A stretch of DNA of 64,000 nt, from NCBI GenBank assembly GCA_903813345.2, contig CAIIXF020000010.1:18733181-18797180 (forward strand), in the 5' to 3' direction. Of the stretch, positions 49,367 to 61,861 are shown piece after piece. How positions within the stretch are numbered: the first letter of the stretch is position 1; the number at the start of each line of letters is the position of its first letter. The notes beneath the pieces are model-generated. The model was not told the DNA's origin, made no database searches, and was given only the letters and a program-made list of their open reading frames with translations. Source of the stretch: Owenia fusiformis. Its lineage: Eukaryota > Annelida > Polychaeta > Sabellida > Oweniidae. A program made the position numbers and the translations under genes.

Positions 49367-50787
49367 GGCTTACGGACAACTCATCCCCTAGACAACTCAT
49401 CCCTGGACATCTCATCCCCTAGACAACTCATCCCCTAGACATCTCATCCCCTAGACAACTCATCCCCTGGACAACTCATCCCCTAGACAACTCATCCCCC
49501 TGGACAACTCATCCCCTAGACAACTCATCCCCTGGACAACTCATCCTTCATCACATGAAGCTAAATTGTAAAGTGTGTCTTGAAAAGAAATGCTTAGTAA
49601 ATACATCTTAGATCATTCAAAATATTATTTTTCACTTTACTGACACAAATAAACAGTCAAACGATGTCATTAAAACTCTCATCTCTCCTTCTTAAATTAC
49701 ATGACTCAATATTCCCTGACCAAACAAATAAAGTTCTCTTTGTGTATAACTTAAACATGAACTTCATTAACTTCATCTGTGAATGCTGTGAAAAAATAAT
49801 CTTTGGATTAAAGAATATTTTAGCTATGAACAACAAACATATTATAACATCAAAGGAACTTGTTCAATCAATGTTAATACAGAGACATATAATGTTTTAT
49901 ATGTCTCTGGTTAATTAATATCATATCGAAACGAAAAGTAAATATTTACAAAACAAATCACAGATTAATTGGTTGATTATGTCTTTGTTTTTTAGCAATT
50001 TTCTCCTCCAGAAAGTTTTTGTTAATCACTGGTACTCCAATAGATTATGCTGGTTACTAAAACGGATCGTAACAAAATGTCGGAACCTCAAAGAAACGAT
50101 CGATTTTGATTTTTACCTAATTCCGGTGTTGCAGGCAGAATTCCCACGACATTTTTATCACAAACGTTTGTCGGTATCATATGTTTACGAAAATGTACAT
50201 GTTTGCAAACAAATAGTACAGAAGACAACAGAATCGTTGATTTAATACCTCACTATTGTTACATAAACCATATCTAATTGAAAGCCCATGCATAAACGGA
50301 ACGGGTTAGAAGTGCAAATCTTAACCGTTTTAGAAGTTCTGTTTACATAAAGTTTCAAAAGCGAGACATAGAATGTCATGGGAATTCAGCCTACAACTCG
50401 TGAAATAAGGAAAAAAGAAAAATCGTATATACCTTCGAGGCTCCAACATTTTGTTTCCCAAACGGATCAACAGCGTAATTGAGTGGAGTAACAGTGTCCA
50501 TGTAATATATGTTTTTTGAAACTTAAAGCTGACCATATCCACAACCAAAACATTTAAACATTTGAATTGGTAATATAATATTAAATTACTATACTCAAAC
50601 ATGCCAAAAGATTAGTCGTCCAGGGGATGAGTTGTCCAGGGGATGAGTTGTCTAGAGGATGACTTGTCCAGGGGATGACTTGTCCAGGGGATGACTTGTC
50701 TAGGGGATGACTTGTCCAGGGGATGAGTTGTCTAGGGGATGAGTTGTCCAGGGATGAGTTGTCTAGGGGATGAGTTGTCCGGTTACC
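49367..50787. mobile_element. element G: 1,421 bases, termini made of 16-base tandem repeats, 8-base TSD
   Basis: The left end (49371-49550) has about ten copies of CTAGACAACTCATCCC or CTGGACAACTCATCCC. The right end (50612-50781) has the same in reverse orientation. The edges are GGCTTACGGACAACTC and, in complement, GGTAACCGGACAACTC. ATACTAGG is duplicated at 49359-49366 and 50788-50795. An 8-base TSD fits hAT- or P-type transposases. It sits in the LINE B reading frame. It contains MITE F2 and no recognisable protein. Confidence 0.88.
50026..50510. mobile_element. MITE F copy 2 inside element G
   Basis: It carries CACTGGTACT, ACGGATCGTAACAAAATGTC and GGAACCTC on the left, with the inverted set ending near CAGTGTCC on the right. 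It is homologous to 15450-15862. Confidence 0.6.
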
Positions 50788-50980
50788 ATACTAGGAACCA
50801 CAAAGTGGAGCAGATCCTGCCTTGACCACAACCTTGAGAAATTTTGAATTGTCTAGACGTTTTGCCATTATAAAGTACACTCGCATATATATCACTATAG
50901 CTTTGAACGATCAATCTCCACCAAATGCCATTAATACCTAGTTCATATAAGACAAATAAACCGACTCTATACATTAAACC

Positions 50981-52162
50981 AAGGGCGTTACAATACCCGG
51001 GAATTTATCGGTTCGTGCAGTACTTGTTTGTGATAGCGCCCTCTGTAGGTCACTGTGCATATAGCCTACAGTAATACGGGGTAGGATATCGGGAATTCGG
51101 TCAGTTTCTATCCGTCGATTTCGCTATGAATTGAAGCAAGTGTGACCACTTTATCCACTTAAACAATTTGATAATTGATTAAATCTTTAAACAAAATTGA
51201 TAAACACGTTATACACTTCCTATCTCCTTAGAAATTAGCATGTATTTATTGATTGTGTTTTCGAACAAGGCACGACCCAGACCAATAGGGAAATCCTTAT
51301 GCTAATTAGTATGACGTCATATTTTCCTAGGGAATCCTAGATTTCAAAGCCTCAGTCTGTTATTGTGTCAAATGTAAACGCTCTTTTGCAGACAGAAAAT
51401 TGACAGATTAGCTTTTAACTTTCAGCTTTGATGTTTAAATATTCTGTATTTCTACCGGACTTCTTGCTGAAATGTTATAACTTGATTTGGACCATTGCCT
51501 GATTGATCATTCTGAAATTTTAATTGTGATTCATGATTGATTGGCAAGAAAAATAATTCCTATTGTTTTCCAGCGAAGTCAAAATGTTACAGCATGAGTT
51601 ATAATGTCGAGTTTGCATCATGTTAAATTCTGCTAGTGATTAGAAGTCCATGCACAAGCATACACATAAGAGACAAACACACCCAGGCTCCAGGCCGTGG
51701 ATGGAAATATAAAACTATTTAAGGCACAAACTGGTATTAATAGACCGATATGTAGTGTCTGCCATGTATTGAAGGTAAACCAATCTGCATTATTAATGTT
51801 TCTTCTATCAATACATGGATTGTGCAATGGAAAAGCAATGGCACAATCAAAAATGTGCATATCAATCGTGAATATCTCTCGGTTCAAAGCTTATTTCCAA
51901 CAGAATCGTGTCAAAATATGTGTCTGAGTAACAGTTATACATTATAAGATCGCAAACTCTTACCAATTATCAGCCGAATGGCTCATTTTCAACGAAATGT
52001 CCTTAAGACAACAGCCCTGGGTCGCGCCTGAGACCAAAAACTATTTCAAATAGCCCTCCCCTAATTATATTGGATAATCACATTTATGCGTGCGCGCGCA
52101 GCTCATCCACTGAACGAAACGCCACTTCCCGCTGAAATCACCGGGTATTGATCTTTCCCTTG
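50981..52162. mobile_element. element R: hAT-like, 1,182 bases, 8-base TSD
   Basis: The ends AAGGGCGTTACAATACCCGG and, in complement, CAAGGGAAAGATCAATACCC share CAATACCCGG. ATTAAACC is duplicated at 50973-50980 and 52163-52170. The 8-base TSD with CAAGGG-type ends points to hAT. It splits the LINE B frame between AYGLI and YRVGLF. No transposase is visible. Confidence 0.85.
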
Positions 52163-52288
52163 ATTAAACCGTAGGCTTGGCGATTGTCTAGGAACGCAGA
52201 GTAGATAGTGGATCGTCTCTCCAATTGATGTAGAATGACCTCGTTAAGAACGAAAGTAGCCATTGTAGAATTGTTATTATACACTGTA

Positions 52289-52530
52289 GTGTAGAAGAAA
52301 CTTTTGATATGTTTAAGTTGAAAAAACAAGTTCTTTGAAAAAGTATTGATATCTCAATATCTTTTGGACTTCACTTGAAAGGAAATATATTTTTTTAATA
52401 AAAACACTGTATTTATGGCCAGAAAGTACTCGTGTTGAAAGTTATGACCGTTCAAATTCACTTGCCATACCCCACATGGCCCTTTTCAAGATTGCCGCTA
52501 TTTATCAGAACATGTGTTGTTCGGTGGGAC
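52289..52530. mobile_element. element E copy 2, centre continued after LINE B
   Basis: It resumes the E1-like sequence. GGACTTCACTTGAAAG and ACACTGTATTTATGGCCAG (52370-52430) match 11294-11355. The similarity fades by about 52480-52530. Confidence 0.65.
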
Positions 52531-52878
52531 TTGCTACTCCATGGAGTTGCTGTTTCCTGGATTTTGTCTCGATTTAAGAAACAAAATGTTTAAAGGTGCA
52601 TATATACATGCACACTAGGTACTCTGATTTTAAATGTTTATACCAGTCACCCATCCATTAATTTAAATATTGTATTTACGAGTAGTATGTATTTATGAAT
52701 TAATAAAAAATCCCTTTCATGTTCGGCCTAATTCCTAAATTTTGTTATTTGAAATAGAGAAAGATGAGAACGAAAATGAAGTAGTTGTATCAGAAGTAAG
52801 CACAAATGCACCTTGTGCTAATTTTGGAAAGCAACACCTTTAAGGAATGGTCATTCCACATTGCACTGAGTCCAGGTA
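52531..52878. other. spacer with a weak exon candidate
   Basis: From an ATAG acceptor-like site (52757) a short acidic frame reads KDENENEVVVSE. It reaches a GTAAGC donor-like site at 52794, or a stop at 52841 if unspliced. This is too short to trust. The rest shows nothing. Confidence 0.2.
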
Positions 52879-55800
52879 GACGGGTAGGAAGGAGGGGTTC
52901 CCATGCACCCGAAAGATGTATTTTTTTAATGTACATTTTTGTAATCCTAAAGGTCCAAACTAAAGATTTTCGCATGTTCCCAGAATGAAATATTGTCCCA
53001 TGGTATCCATTGGCGGCCATCTTGTCGGCCATCTTGAATTTTGAAAGAGTTGATATTAATTATCTCAAAGTACAATAACTTCCACAGTTTTGAGAATTGA
53101 AAGCTATAAGTGGTACCAAAATGAAGCTATTATAGTATCCTATATTATCAGATGCAATAATTATGCAAATTGCCTCATTTGCATAAAATGTGACATCATC
53201 AATCTTAATTCTTGCCTCTTTACAACGGTATCGCATTATACCTTTCCGCCTAAGTGATCAGTCTTAGTCATTCATGAACATAAATGAATTTAAATATATA
53301 GGTACATTAATTTTGAATATATTTGCAATTGAAAGTTTTGGAAAAAAATTGTCAGACACATGATTATGTAACTGAAAAGGGGCGTGGCACTTCTTGCGAA
53401 AGAATTGATGTTAATCATTTCAAAGTACAATAACTTCCACAGTTTTGAGAATTGAAAGCTGTATGTGGTACCAAAATGAAGCTTTTATAGTATCCCATAT
53501 TATGAGATTAATAATTATGCAAATAGTCTCATTTGCATAAAATGTGACATCATTAATCATAATTTTTGCCTCTTTACAACGGTATCGCACAATACCTTGC
53601 TGCCTGAGTGACCAGTCTTAGTCATCCATGAACATAAATGAATTTAAATATATAGGTACATTAATTTTGAACATATTTGCAATTGAAAGTTTTGGAAAAA
53701 ACATTGTCAGACACTTAGTAATAACACTTTACATGATTATGCTACTGAAAAGGGGCGTGGCATTTCTTGAGAAAGAGTTGATGTTAATCATTTGAAAGTA
53801 CAATAACTTCCACAGTTTTGAGAATTGAAAGCTGTAAGTGGTACCAAAATGGAGCTATTATAATATACTTATAGAAAATGCAATAATTATGCAAACTTTC
53901 CCATTTGCATAATATGTGACAAGCTCTATCATTTTGGGCTTTTTTCAATGGTAACGACCAATATCTCTCCCTCTGGGTTAGAGTCTTGGTTATTCATGAG
54001 CATTTATGATTTTGAATATATAGGTACATTAATTTTGAACATATTTGCAATTGAAATTTTGGAAAAACTATAAGAAATTAAGTGTTGACACTTCACACGA
54101 TTATATAACTGAAAAGGGGGGGGCACTTCTTGTTCAAAATGTTAACTTCTAAACACTAATGTCAACTTCAAAGGCTGAAGCTGCTCTAGCAGAGTCATGT
54201 AGATAGAGCTCAATGTTGCTTATTGTTGCTTAAATGTTGGCCAAATTTTGCAGCTTGTGTGCACCGCTTACGAGTACATGAGTTGTTCATTATGATAGTG
54301 TAATTCCAATATGACAGCACAATACAAGTCAGGCTATTTTATTGTCACATATGCAAAAGTCGATCTGATGAGACATGTTAGAAGTGGTAGTGGTGAATAA
54401 TGCCCAGATCAAAGAAACGCGAGATAGATATTGAAGATAGGCCCAGATCAAAGTATGGGCATCCTCAGCCTCAATCATGACGCCATCTTTATTGTCCATC
54501 AGTGGGAGCTGTAACCCAAATACTGAGTATATGATTTAATGTACGTGTCATTCAGTTGCCATGCACTTGGGGCAGTTGGCAGTTTCTTCCTTGCCCCAAA
54601 GTCTGAGGTTTGATGGAGTTGAGACCAGGTCAAGGAAAGCTCTTAATAGGAAATTGAACTCCCCGTGGTCCATGGACCAAAGGTCATTCCATTTCAAGAA
54701 TTGCTGAAGTGAGGGTTCCCAGGTAATGTCATAAATCTGGAAAGGCCACTGAAATTGGGGAGTAATGTCATAACACCCCGATATATGACTTGAGTCAATG
54801 GCTTTAAGCCACTTGTCCAGGTCCCTTGAGACTTCAGCTGTATTGTTCAAACCACGCAAGGTTTTGTCATAGTTCTTCTCTGGACATTTGATTCTTTTAT
54901 CATGCACTGTTGGTATTTACTTGCCCTTTATTTTGAACTGCATTGGAGAAAGCTTGCCATCAACCAAAACCATGCTTCTTGACCTGGTTGGCTTTTAACT
55001 TCAAGTCTTTTAAATGCAAGTCCAGTTTGCCATTCTTTCCATAGCTAATAGAACCCATCTGGTACTCACTACTGAACGGGTCATAACTGTGATGTCATCC
55101 ATGAAAGCTCTGTATGGTAGGTGTTTTGCACCTTCATTTGCTTGTGGAACCTTACACTGCATCATCCCTGCATTTAGAGTTCATGGATGTTACGAAGAGA
55201 ACTACTGATACAGTGCAGTCTGCCACTATGCCTTTCTCCGAACTCTGCTAATTAGTGGTATAATTGCAAAATGTATCGTGCAACTTCAAGGAGTTTGTGT
55301 TTCCCATTGTCAGATTGACTACATCTGTTGCTTTTGGTACGTGAAAGTGAACTTGTACCTCTAGTATCAGTTGGTGAGGGACACTAGGTAGGCCTTCTGT
55401 CCAGCCAAACTACTGATTCTCTTTCTTGGCTTCCTTCACAAGTTGGCTTATGCTGCTATATGTACCCCATGATGTCTTGGGAGACCACTTTTCTGAATGC
55501 TTGGCAGGCCACTAGGAAACAACTTCAAGAAATTTAAATGTCTGCCAAACAGACCAACAGACCAACCAACAGACCAAATTTTAGGATCTGGAATGAGAAT
55601 GCCCCCAAAATATGACTTTTGAGATATGACAATGGTCGGATTTTTATACTTTGTGGTACAAGAATGGTCATGGAGAATAGGTTACCTCTCACTTGTGGTA
55701 TGGGATTGGTCTAGTTTTTACAAATGTCCTTAATTTGAGGTTGTTTTGGATCATTTTCCTAAAAGTTCTGCCTTCTTCCAGGGGCTTTAGACATTTTGCA

Positions 55801-56955
55801 TTCCCTTGGTCTTATATTTTTGGGATATTTTGAATGGCATTAGTCCTATATTTGGACATTTGATATAGCATTGGTCTTATATTTGGATATTTGGTATGGC
55901 TTTTGGGCATTATTTTGGTTGGTATGGGAACACATTGAAATTTGAGATTGGTATGGGAACATAATGATATCTACAAAATTGTGTATTCAGTGAACCCCTG
56001 GGTATTTTACAAATGATACATTGACTATATAATAACATTACAGATTTTCAACAAGTGCCACGCCCCTTTTCAGAACAATAATCATTTGAAAGGTCATACC
56101 TTAATTTCTGACAATGTTTTTCTAAAACTTTCAATGCAAATATGTTCAAACTTTCAATTGCAAATATGTTTAAAATGAATGTATATATTTAATATCTTTT
56201 TATTCATGAGAGACCAAGATGGTCACTCAGAGGAAAAGGCAATATGCATTACGTTGAAAAAGGGCAAAAATAATGATTGATGATGTCATATTTTATGCAA
56301 ATATGGTAATTAACATAATTATTGTATCTTATAATATAGGATATTGTGATAGCTTCAGTTTGGTACCACTAACAGCTTTCAACTCTCAAAACTGTGGAAG
56401 TTATTGTACTTTGAAATGATTAACATCAATTCTTTCGCAAGAAGTGCCACGCCCCTTTTCAGTTACATAATCATGTGTCTGACAATGTTTTTCCAAAACT
56501 TTCAATTGCAAATATGTTCAAAATTAATGTACCTATATATTTAAATTCATTTATGTTCATGAATGACTAACACTGATCACTCAGGCGGAAAGGTAAAATG
56601 CGATACCGTTGTAAAGAGGCAAGAATTATGATTGATGATGTCACATTTTATGCAAATGAGGCATATGCATAATTATTGTATCTGATAATATAGGATACTA
56701 TAAAAGCTTCATTTTGGTACCACTTACAGCTTTCAATTCTCAAAACTGTGGAAGTTATTGTACTTTGAGATAATTAACACCAACTCTTTCAAAAATTCAA
56801 GATGGCCGACAAGATGGCCGCCAATGGATACCATGGGACAATATTTCGTTCTGGGAACATGCAAAAATCTTTAGTATGGACCTTTAGGATTACAAAAATG
56901 TACATTAAAAAAATACATCTTTCGGGTGCATGGGGACCATACCTTCCTACTAGAC
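52879..56955. mobile_element. element D copy 2 (4.08 kb)
   Basis: It has the same TA-flanked ends as D1 (52877-52878 and 56956-56957 TA). The left inverted repeat has three subrepeats, starting near 53051, 53406 and 53779, against two in D1. The right has two. The centre (54180-55990) carries the same reverse transcriptase relic and the GGTCTTATATTTGG repeats. By eye the two copies are closely similar throughout. Confidence 0.78.
54385..55540 (-). pseudogene. decayed reverse transcriptase inside element D2
   Basis: It has the same order as in D1: FMDD at 55094-55105, then the thumb region (IKCPEKNYDKTLRGLNN, 54900-54850), LKWNDLWSM, and a C-terminal LRAFLDLVSTPSNLRLWG with CPKC (54548-54620). 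The last block matches the usual C-terminal zinc-type end of non-LTR reverse transcriptases. The part upstream of FMDD is more damaged than in D1. It is not functional. Confidence 0.7.
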
Positions 56956-56957
56956 TA

Positions 56958-58389
56958 AGGGTTTAAATCCTTTAATAGTAAAGCGTGTTCTGGCTAAAAT
57001 TGGACACACTTTGCATTGCAATGTGTGAAATAAAGATAAAACATCTGCACTTTTAACTATTCCATTTACATAACAAAGGAAAGGAGTAATTTTGATATTC
57101 CTGCAAGATCTACAAAATCACCTTAAAGGCAGAAAGTGATCTTAATAGGGGCTGACAAAATTACAAGCAACATGTATAATTGACCTACCAATCTATTCCT
57201 TACAATATCAAATACAATATCTCCCAAAAGATTCACAATATGTTATAAACTGGTGAAGTTATTAATGATTCAAAGTGCAAATATAAGTGAAAATGTTTAA
57301 ATTCTCCCAAATAATAAGAATGGTAACCATTCTTATAGAAACATAATACATTATTGTAAAAATCTCTAGTTTTCCTGGAATAAAGTATGCACTCTTGTGA
57401 TTCTTAGAAGATTGCCATGACATGACAATTTTTTGTTTAGCCTGCTCGCTATATCTGATTCTCTCTTTCACTAATAATTCTATAAAAGCTGAAGGGAGCC
57501 ACTGTTTGTTTGTTGTAAAAGATAAAAAACAAGAATCTTAAAACATGGTTGCGTAACTAAGAAGTTTTTTTTCTTCCATTCAAAAAATTTAGCGGCTTTG
57601 CTGTAGCATTATCCTATCAGCCACTTGAATGAGCATAACATGTGCAGGGTAAAGAAAATGTGAATAAGAACTCCAGGGTAAATGAAGTGGTGGTGGACTA
57701 GAGAAACCTTCACATTTTCTTTTTCTAGAAACGATACAGTGAGCTTAAAAAGTATGTTTACATTGGGTGGCTTTTGTAAAATGTGGATCCCGATGAAATA
57801 ATTCAACGTTGATCAATTCTAAGGATGGTAGTCGGAGTATACAGGAAAACATATTACACGAATTGGTGTTTCGTTTGCTTGACCACAATGTCATGCAGGT
57901 GATATACCGTTTGTGAAAGTGTGAGAGTATAATTGGATTCAAAAATTAAATCACAACGAACTTTGTTAAGTATAAGTTCTTGGTTCTTGAAATATGAAGT
58001 TTAGAGAATGGAATGATTGAATTGGATAACTCTTTCTGTACCATTGATTAAATAAATAAGTTTCAGCTTCTTTTAAGGGCTTTGAAAGGAAATTCAAATC
58101 GATCAATGTTTGCATGATCTATGTGAAAATAATGTAATTTTATTGGGACTTGAAAATTCATCGGACGTTAATGTATGATGTATACGTAGCCAGCGGGGGT
58201 TCGGTGGGTTCGAACGAACCCCCGGTCAGGATTTCCCAAAATATCATTTTGCGGAAAATTGCATAAAACAACCAGAATCATTAAATTACTGTGCTATTTG
58301 AAAACTACATATATGAGCAGTAAATGAATTGATATTTGTGATGGTGAACACGAGAGTCATATTTTCTTAAAAACATGTCATAGTGAAGT
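56958..58389. other. spacer with inverted repeat Q (left arm)
   Basis: 57105-57432 is the reverse complement of 61862-62190 (shared TAAGAATGGTAACCATTC, TTTTCCTGGAATAAAGTATG, AATCTATTCCTTACAATATC). A degenerate hAT-like end (GTAGCCAG plus GGGGGTTCG) lies at about 58188. No exon was recognised. Confidence 0.5.
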
Positions 58390-59208
58390 TACACTTCCCT
58401 CAAAACGTTTGGCATGCTTCATCTCGGACAAAATAACCCATCTTGGGCAATGGCTAAATCAGTCCTTTGTAGCAATTTTGTTTAAGCCAGTTCTGGCCCA
58501 ATACGAAGTTATTGAAAGTTATTGAAAACAATGCAGACGTCCCATACTCCGAATGATTTTTACAACATTGGCGAATAAATATCTGGAATACTAGTAGTCT
58601 TAATAGTGTTGATGAAACACATGTTCTTTCAAATGTGTACATTTATGCTTCTCTCAAATCAGTAAGACATGAATAACGTAAGAATATATAATATATCATA
58701 TATTTATTTATTTGCACTTGGGGCTTAAAGTAAAACGGAAATCCATTCTCCATTGATTTTATATGAAGAAAAGTTAACTTTAGAGCTGCCCTGAAATACT
58801 GGTATTTCAGGTGTTGCACACCTGAGAGAGGTGACAGCGTAAAGTACCAGCAAGACTGCAAACATGTCAAAGCTGCCCGAGGGGCAGTTTAAATGTTTGG
58901 AATGAAATAATAGTGCAAAGCAAACCTCCCGTAGTATTGCGTTCAGGCATACGTGGATGCGCTGAGATAGCCGACAAGGTGGCCAGTGCCGCGGAATAGT
59001 ATCGTGGATAGCTATTCGAGGCGACACCACAATTGATTAGGAGGTCATACAACGTGTAATATTATTAATATGAAAATGAACGTTTGTTTGCACCTATCAA
59101 TTCATTCGTTTTGTTCTTGTAATCAATACAAGTTTAAAAGACAGGATATGATACCATTTGGTAAGAATGAAATATGGAGAATGAAACCCCAAATAAGCAA
59201 TTCTGACA

Positions 59209-60581
59209 TTATGTTTGTGTTCCTTCAAAAGGGGGCTGTAAATACCCCTTTGTTAAATATCCCTTTTCGATTTCTTTTAATATGAGATGAGATACAGTTT
59301 GAGGTTGAGTACGTGCAGATAATAGATTTTTACATTCTAATGTGGGTAAGTTTAGACAGGATATCTTGGTGTCGAATCCTTTTTCCAAGCCGTCTATGAG
59401 ATATTGGGAGAAACTTTTATCCGGATGATCTCTAAGTTCTCGTGATAACTGTCCAATATCAATAGGTGTGGTCGCTTCCATAGAGAGTCACTGCGAATTT
59501 CCGTCATTTTTATCAGGTCGCGCTCTTTTAGATGACGTTTCTGATGGACGTGTTCCTGCTTTTGACGACGATTTACACTGTATCAACGGATGGCTTTCTT
59601 TGCAGTTAATACATACGTGGGCATTAGGACAATCATGGCGGAAACAACCTCTATCCCTGTTAAAGTTGTTACAAACTTCTTTTCCTTCAAAATAAACAAT
59701 GGTATTACCTGATCGATCTCGTTTTCTATTACCATTGTATTTTGAAGGATTGTCGGAAGTAGCATACGATCGCTTGGACTCGGCTCCTAGCATGACGTTT
59801 TGAAGGAGCGTTTTATCACGTATTCCCCAATCAACCTTTATGTTGTGGTTCAGTAGAGCCGCAGATGCTGTCATGCTGAACTGCTTGTGGTATTCGTAAT
59901 ATTTCCCACCGATCAAATTGTGAATCCGGACGATGTCCTCTTGATAAGCTTCAAGTTCACTTCTACGTTGTGGGTAGACTGACGTCATCACGCGTTTATA
60001 ACGACCGAACGCAGTGATGAATTCTGAGATTGTCAAATCTTTCTTCATTCGGGGATCTTCATTGCGTAAATTTATTTGAATGTTTTCTGCCGTGACAGTT
60101 CTAGTTGATGCGGCGTCAAAATTTGGTATCAGTAAAATGTTCAAATTAACATCTTTACCTTCTAAAATTGCCTTTCTCGTGGCTGGGGAAATAGCGTCTG
60201 TAGCTGCGGCCGGCAGAGATTCCATAGGAACTCCCGATGTCGAGAATAGGCCTTGTGTAGAAGTGGAGGCACTTCGATCTGCCATATGTGTTGTTACATT
60301 ATCAACCTTTTCCGCAAGTTGTTGAACCGTATCATTTAATTTTGAAAACATATCAACCATGTCAGAATTTGTAGGTTCTTTTGACGGAGGAATATTGAAT
60401 TGAACTTCCGAATCACTATCACTATCGTCTTCCGTTTCTGGCTTTCCTCTTGCATACACATACAATTGTCCTCATAAAGTTTCAATAAATGCTTCTTTGA
60501 TAATGTAATTGGAACTTTTATATTGTATTTGTCTAATTCTTCTACGAGTTTCGCCTTTGCCCATTTTGTATAATCCTCCAT
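59209..60581 (-). pseudogene. DIRS-like (tyrosine-recombinase) retroelement gag and truncated pol start
   Basis: Minus strand. ATG at 60581 opens a SAP-like helix region (MEDYTKWAKAKLVEELDKYN). One frameshift near 60470 moves to a frame of about 325 residues (60465-59488) with an acidic stretch, a helical gag-like core and a cysteine-rich C-terminus, CNNFNRDRGCFRHDCPNAH then CINCKESHPLIQCK, a CCCH-type zinc finger plus knuckle. An in-frame TGA (59490-59488) is followed three codons later by ATG and the start of pol, DIGQLSRELRDHPDKSF and LECKNLLSARTQP, as in DIRS/Ngaro-type polyproteins. It stops at 59209, before the reverse transcriptase core. No recombinase was found nearby. The family call rests on remembered motifs. 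Confidence 0.7.
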
Positions 60582-61861
60582 TTTGAATTAAGTCAAGCTG
60601 TGGAAGAATATTACGATGTTAACTATTCCTCCACAAAAACGAAACTGAATGCCAGTTAACTTACACAGCTAGTTGTACTCAATACATTAAGTATGGAATA
60701 TAGCGACATCTATAAATCGCATCATAAACTAAAGTTATTTCAAATAACTAACATTCTCTGTTTTGTTTTATTTCGATTAAAATTTAAGATATTTCTTGGG
60801 GCGTCCCTGGGGCTGGCAAGTCCCCGAAACCAATTAATAATTAAAAACGTTGTGAAATGAATTATTTAAAAGCGTATATCATTTATAAACACAAGGATTT
60901 GTTCAAATCCATTCATTCTTTCATTGATTCAGTATTTATTTACCCATCACTTTACAAAGAAAAATCAATCATTGCAAAAAATGATTTTGTTTTTTCAGAT
61001 ACACTCCACTCATCTAAGAGATTGTATAGAATTCAAATTGTTAACGTTCCAGTTTACTTGCTCTCTATTTTCATGTTAATGTCATGATATGTTTAGCGAA
61101 TAAATAATATAATAAAAAAAATTGAAAAATTATATGGTATTAATCTTCAAATAATGAAGGCCTTTGTTATCAAGCCGTCTGAACTTAACAAAATAACAGT
61201 CGCTTGTATTTATGTATAATTTTATCCACTAAAACGTTTTTATTATCAATTGCGGTTGATCTGCTCTGGGGGACTTACCACTGAGCTCCGATGACGTCCA
61301 AAGAAATATTTTTAACTTTTTAAAACAAAGCATAACCGAGACCCACTTTGAATAATAGATATTTTCATCAGTAATACGTCGACTATCCCGGATAGTTTAT
61401 AAAGCCTTCGTGTAAACGTTGTGAAAAGTTATCATAGAAGAACGATCTTTCGGAGTATATAGGTGTTTGCGTCAATTTCAATAACCTTGCATTTGATCCG
61501 AACTGGCTTCCAACAAATTTCCTGAAAAATAATGATAAGCCATTGCATGAGGTGATTTATTTTGTCCTAGATGAAGTAGCTCAAGTTAAAGAATAAATTG
61601 TGCGAAATAGTTAATATTCCTTGGAAACAAATCATGCTCCAGGGTCTTCCAGAAATCAGTCGAAATCATGGTGGATTCGGGGAAAATCAGATTTCAGGAT
61701 ATGTATTCAGTAAAAGATTCCCCGAAGTATATTTTGATGCAGAAAATTAATTATAAGTTGTCTGACTTTTTTGCACGTTGCCTGTTTATTTTACTTTGTG
61801 AACATTAAAGTTGCAAAGCTACAAGGTCATTTTTGAAAATCATTTTTACGTCCAGACTTTT

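Larger units (their letters stand above)
47841..52267 (-). mobile_element. LINE B, 5'-truncated, with 21-base target duplication
   Basis: On the minus strand, reverse transcriptase blocks run from TFVLNEVILHQLERRSTIY (about 52260-52200) through GLFVLYELGINGIWWRLIV (about 50960) and FKISQGCGQGRICS (about 50850) to YINDLI (about 49350) and further frames down to 48070. It ends with GGAAATAAAGATAATAC and (AATAC)n at 47841-47870. An identical 21-base duplication flanks it (47820-47840 and 52268-52288). Stops, frameshifts and two DNA transposons (G, R) have destroyed it. Without G and R it is about 1.8 kb, so the insertion was 5'-truncated. The host is the centre of element E2. Confidence 0.88.

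Noticed and set aside
49371-49550. CRISPR-like regular short repeats
   Set aside because: The repeats are contiguous with no spacers and mirror an inverted array at 50612-50781, so they are transposon termini in a eukaryotic genome.
58725-59052. Overlapping minus-strand frames after the DIRS-like relic
   Set aside because: No recombinase or reverse transcriptase motif could be seen and frames conflict.
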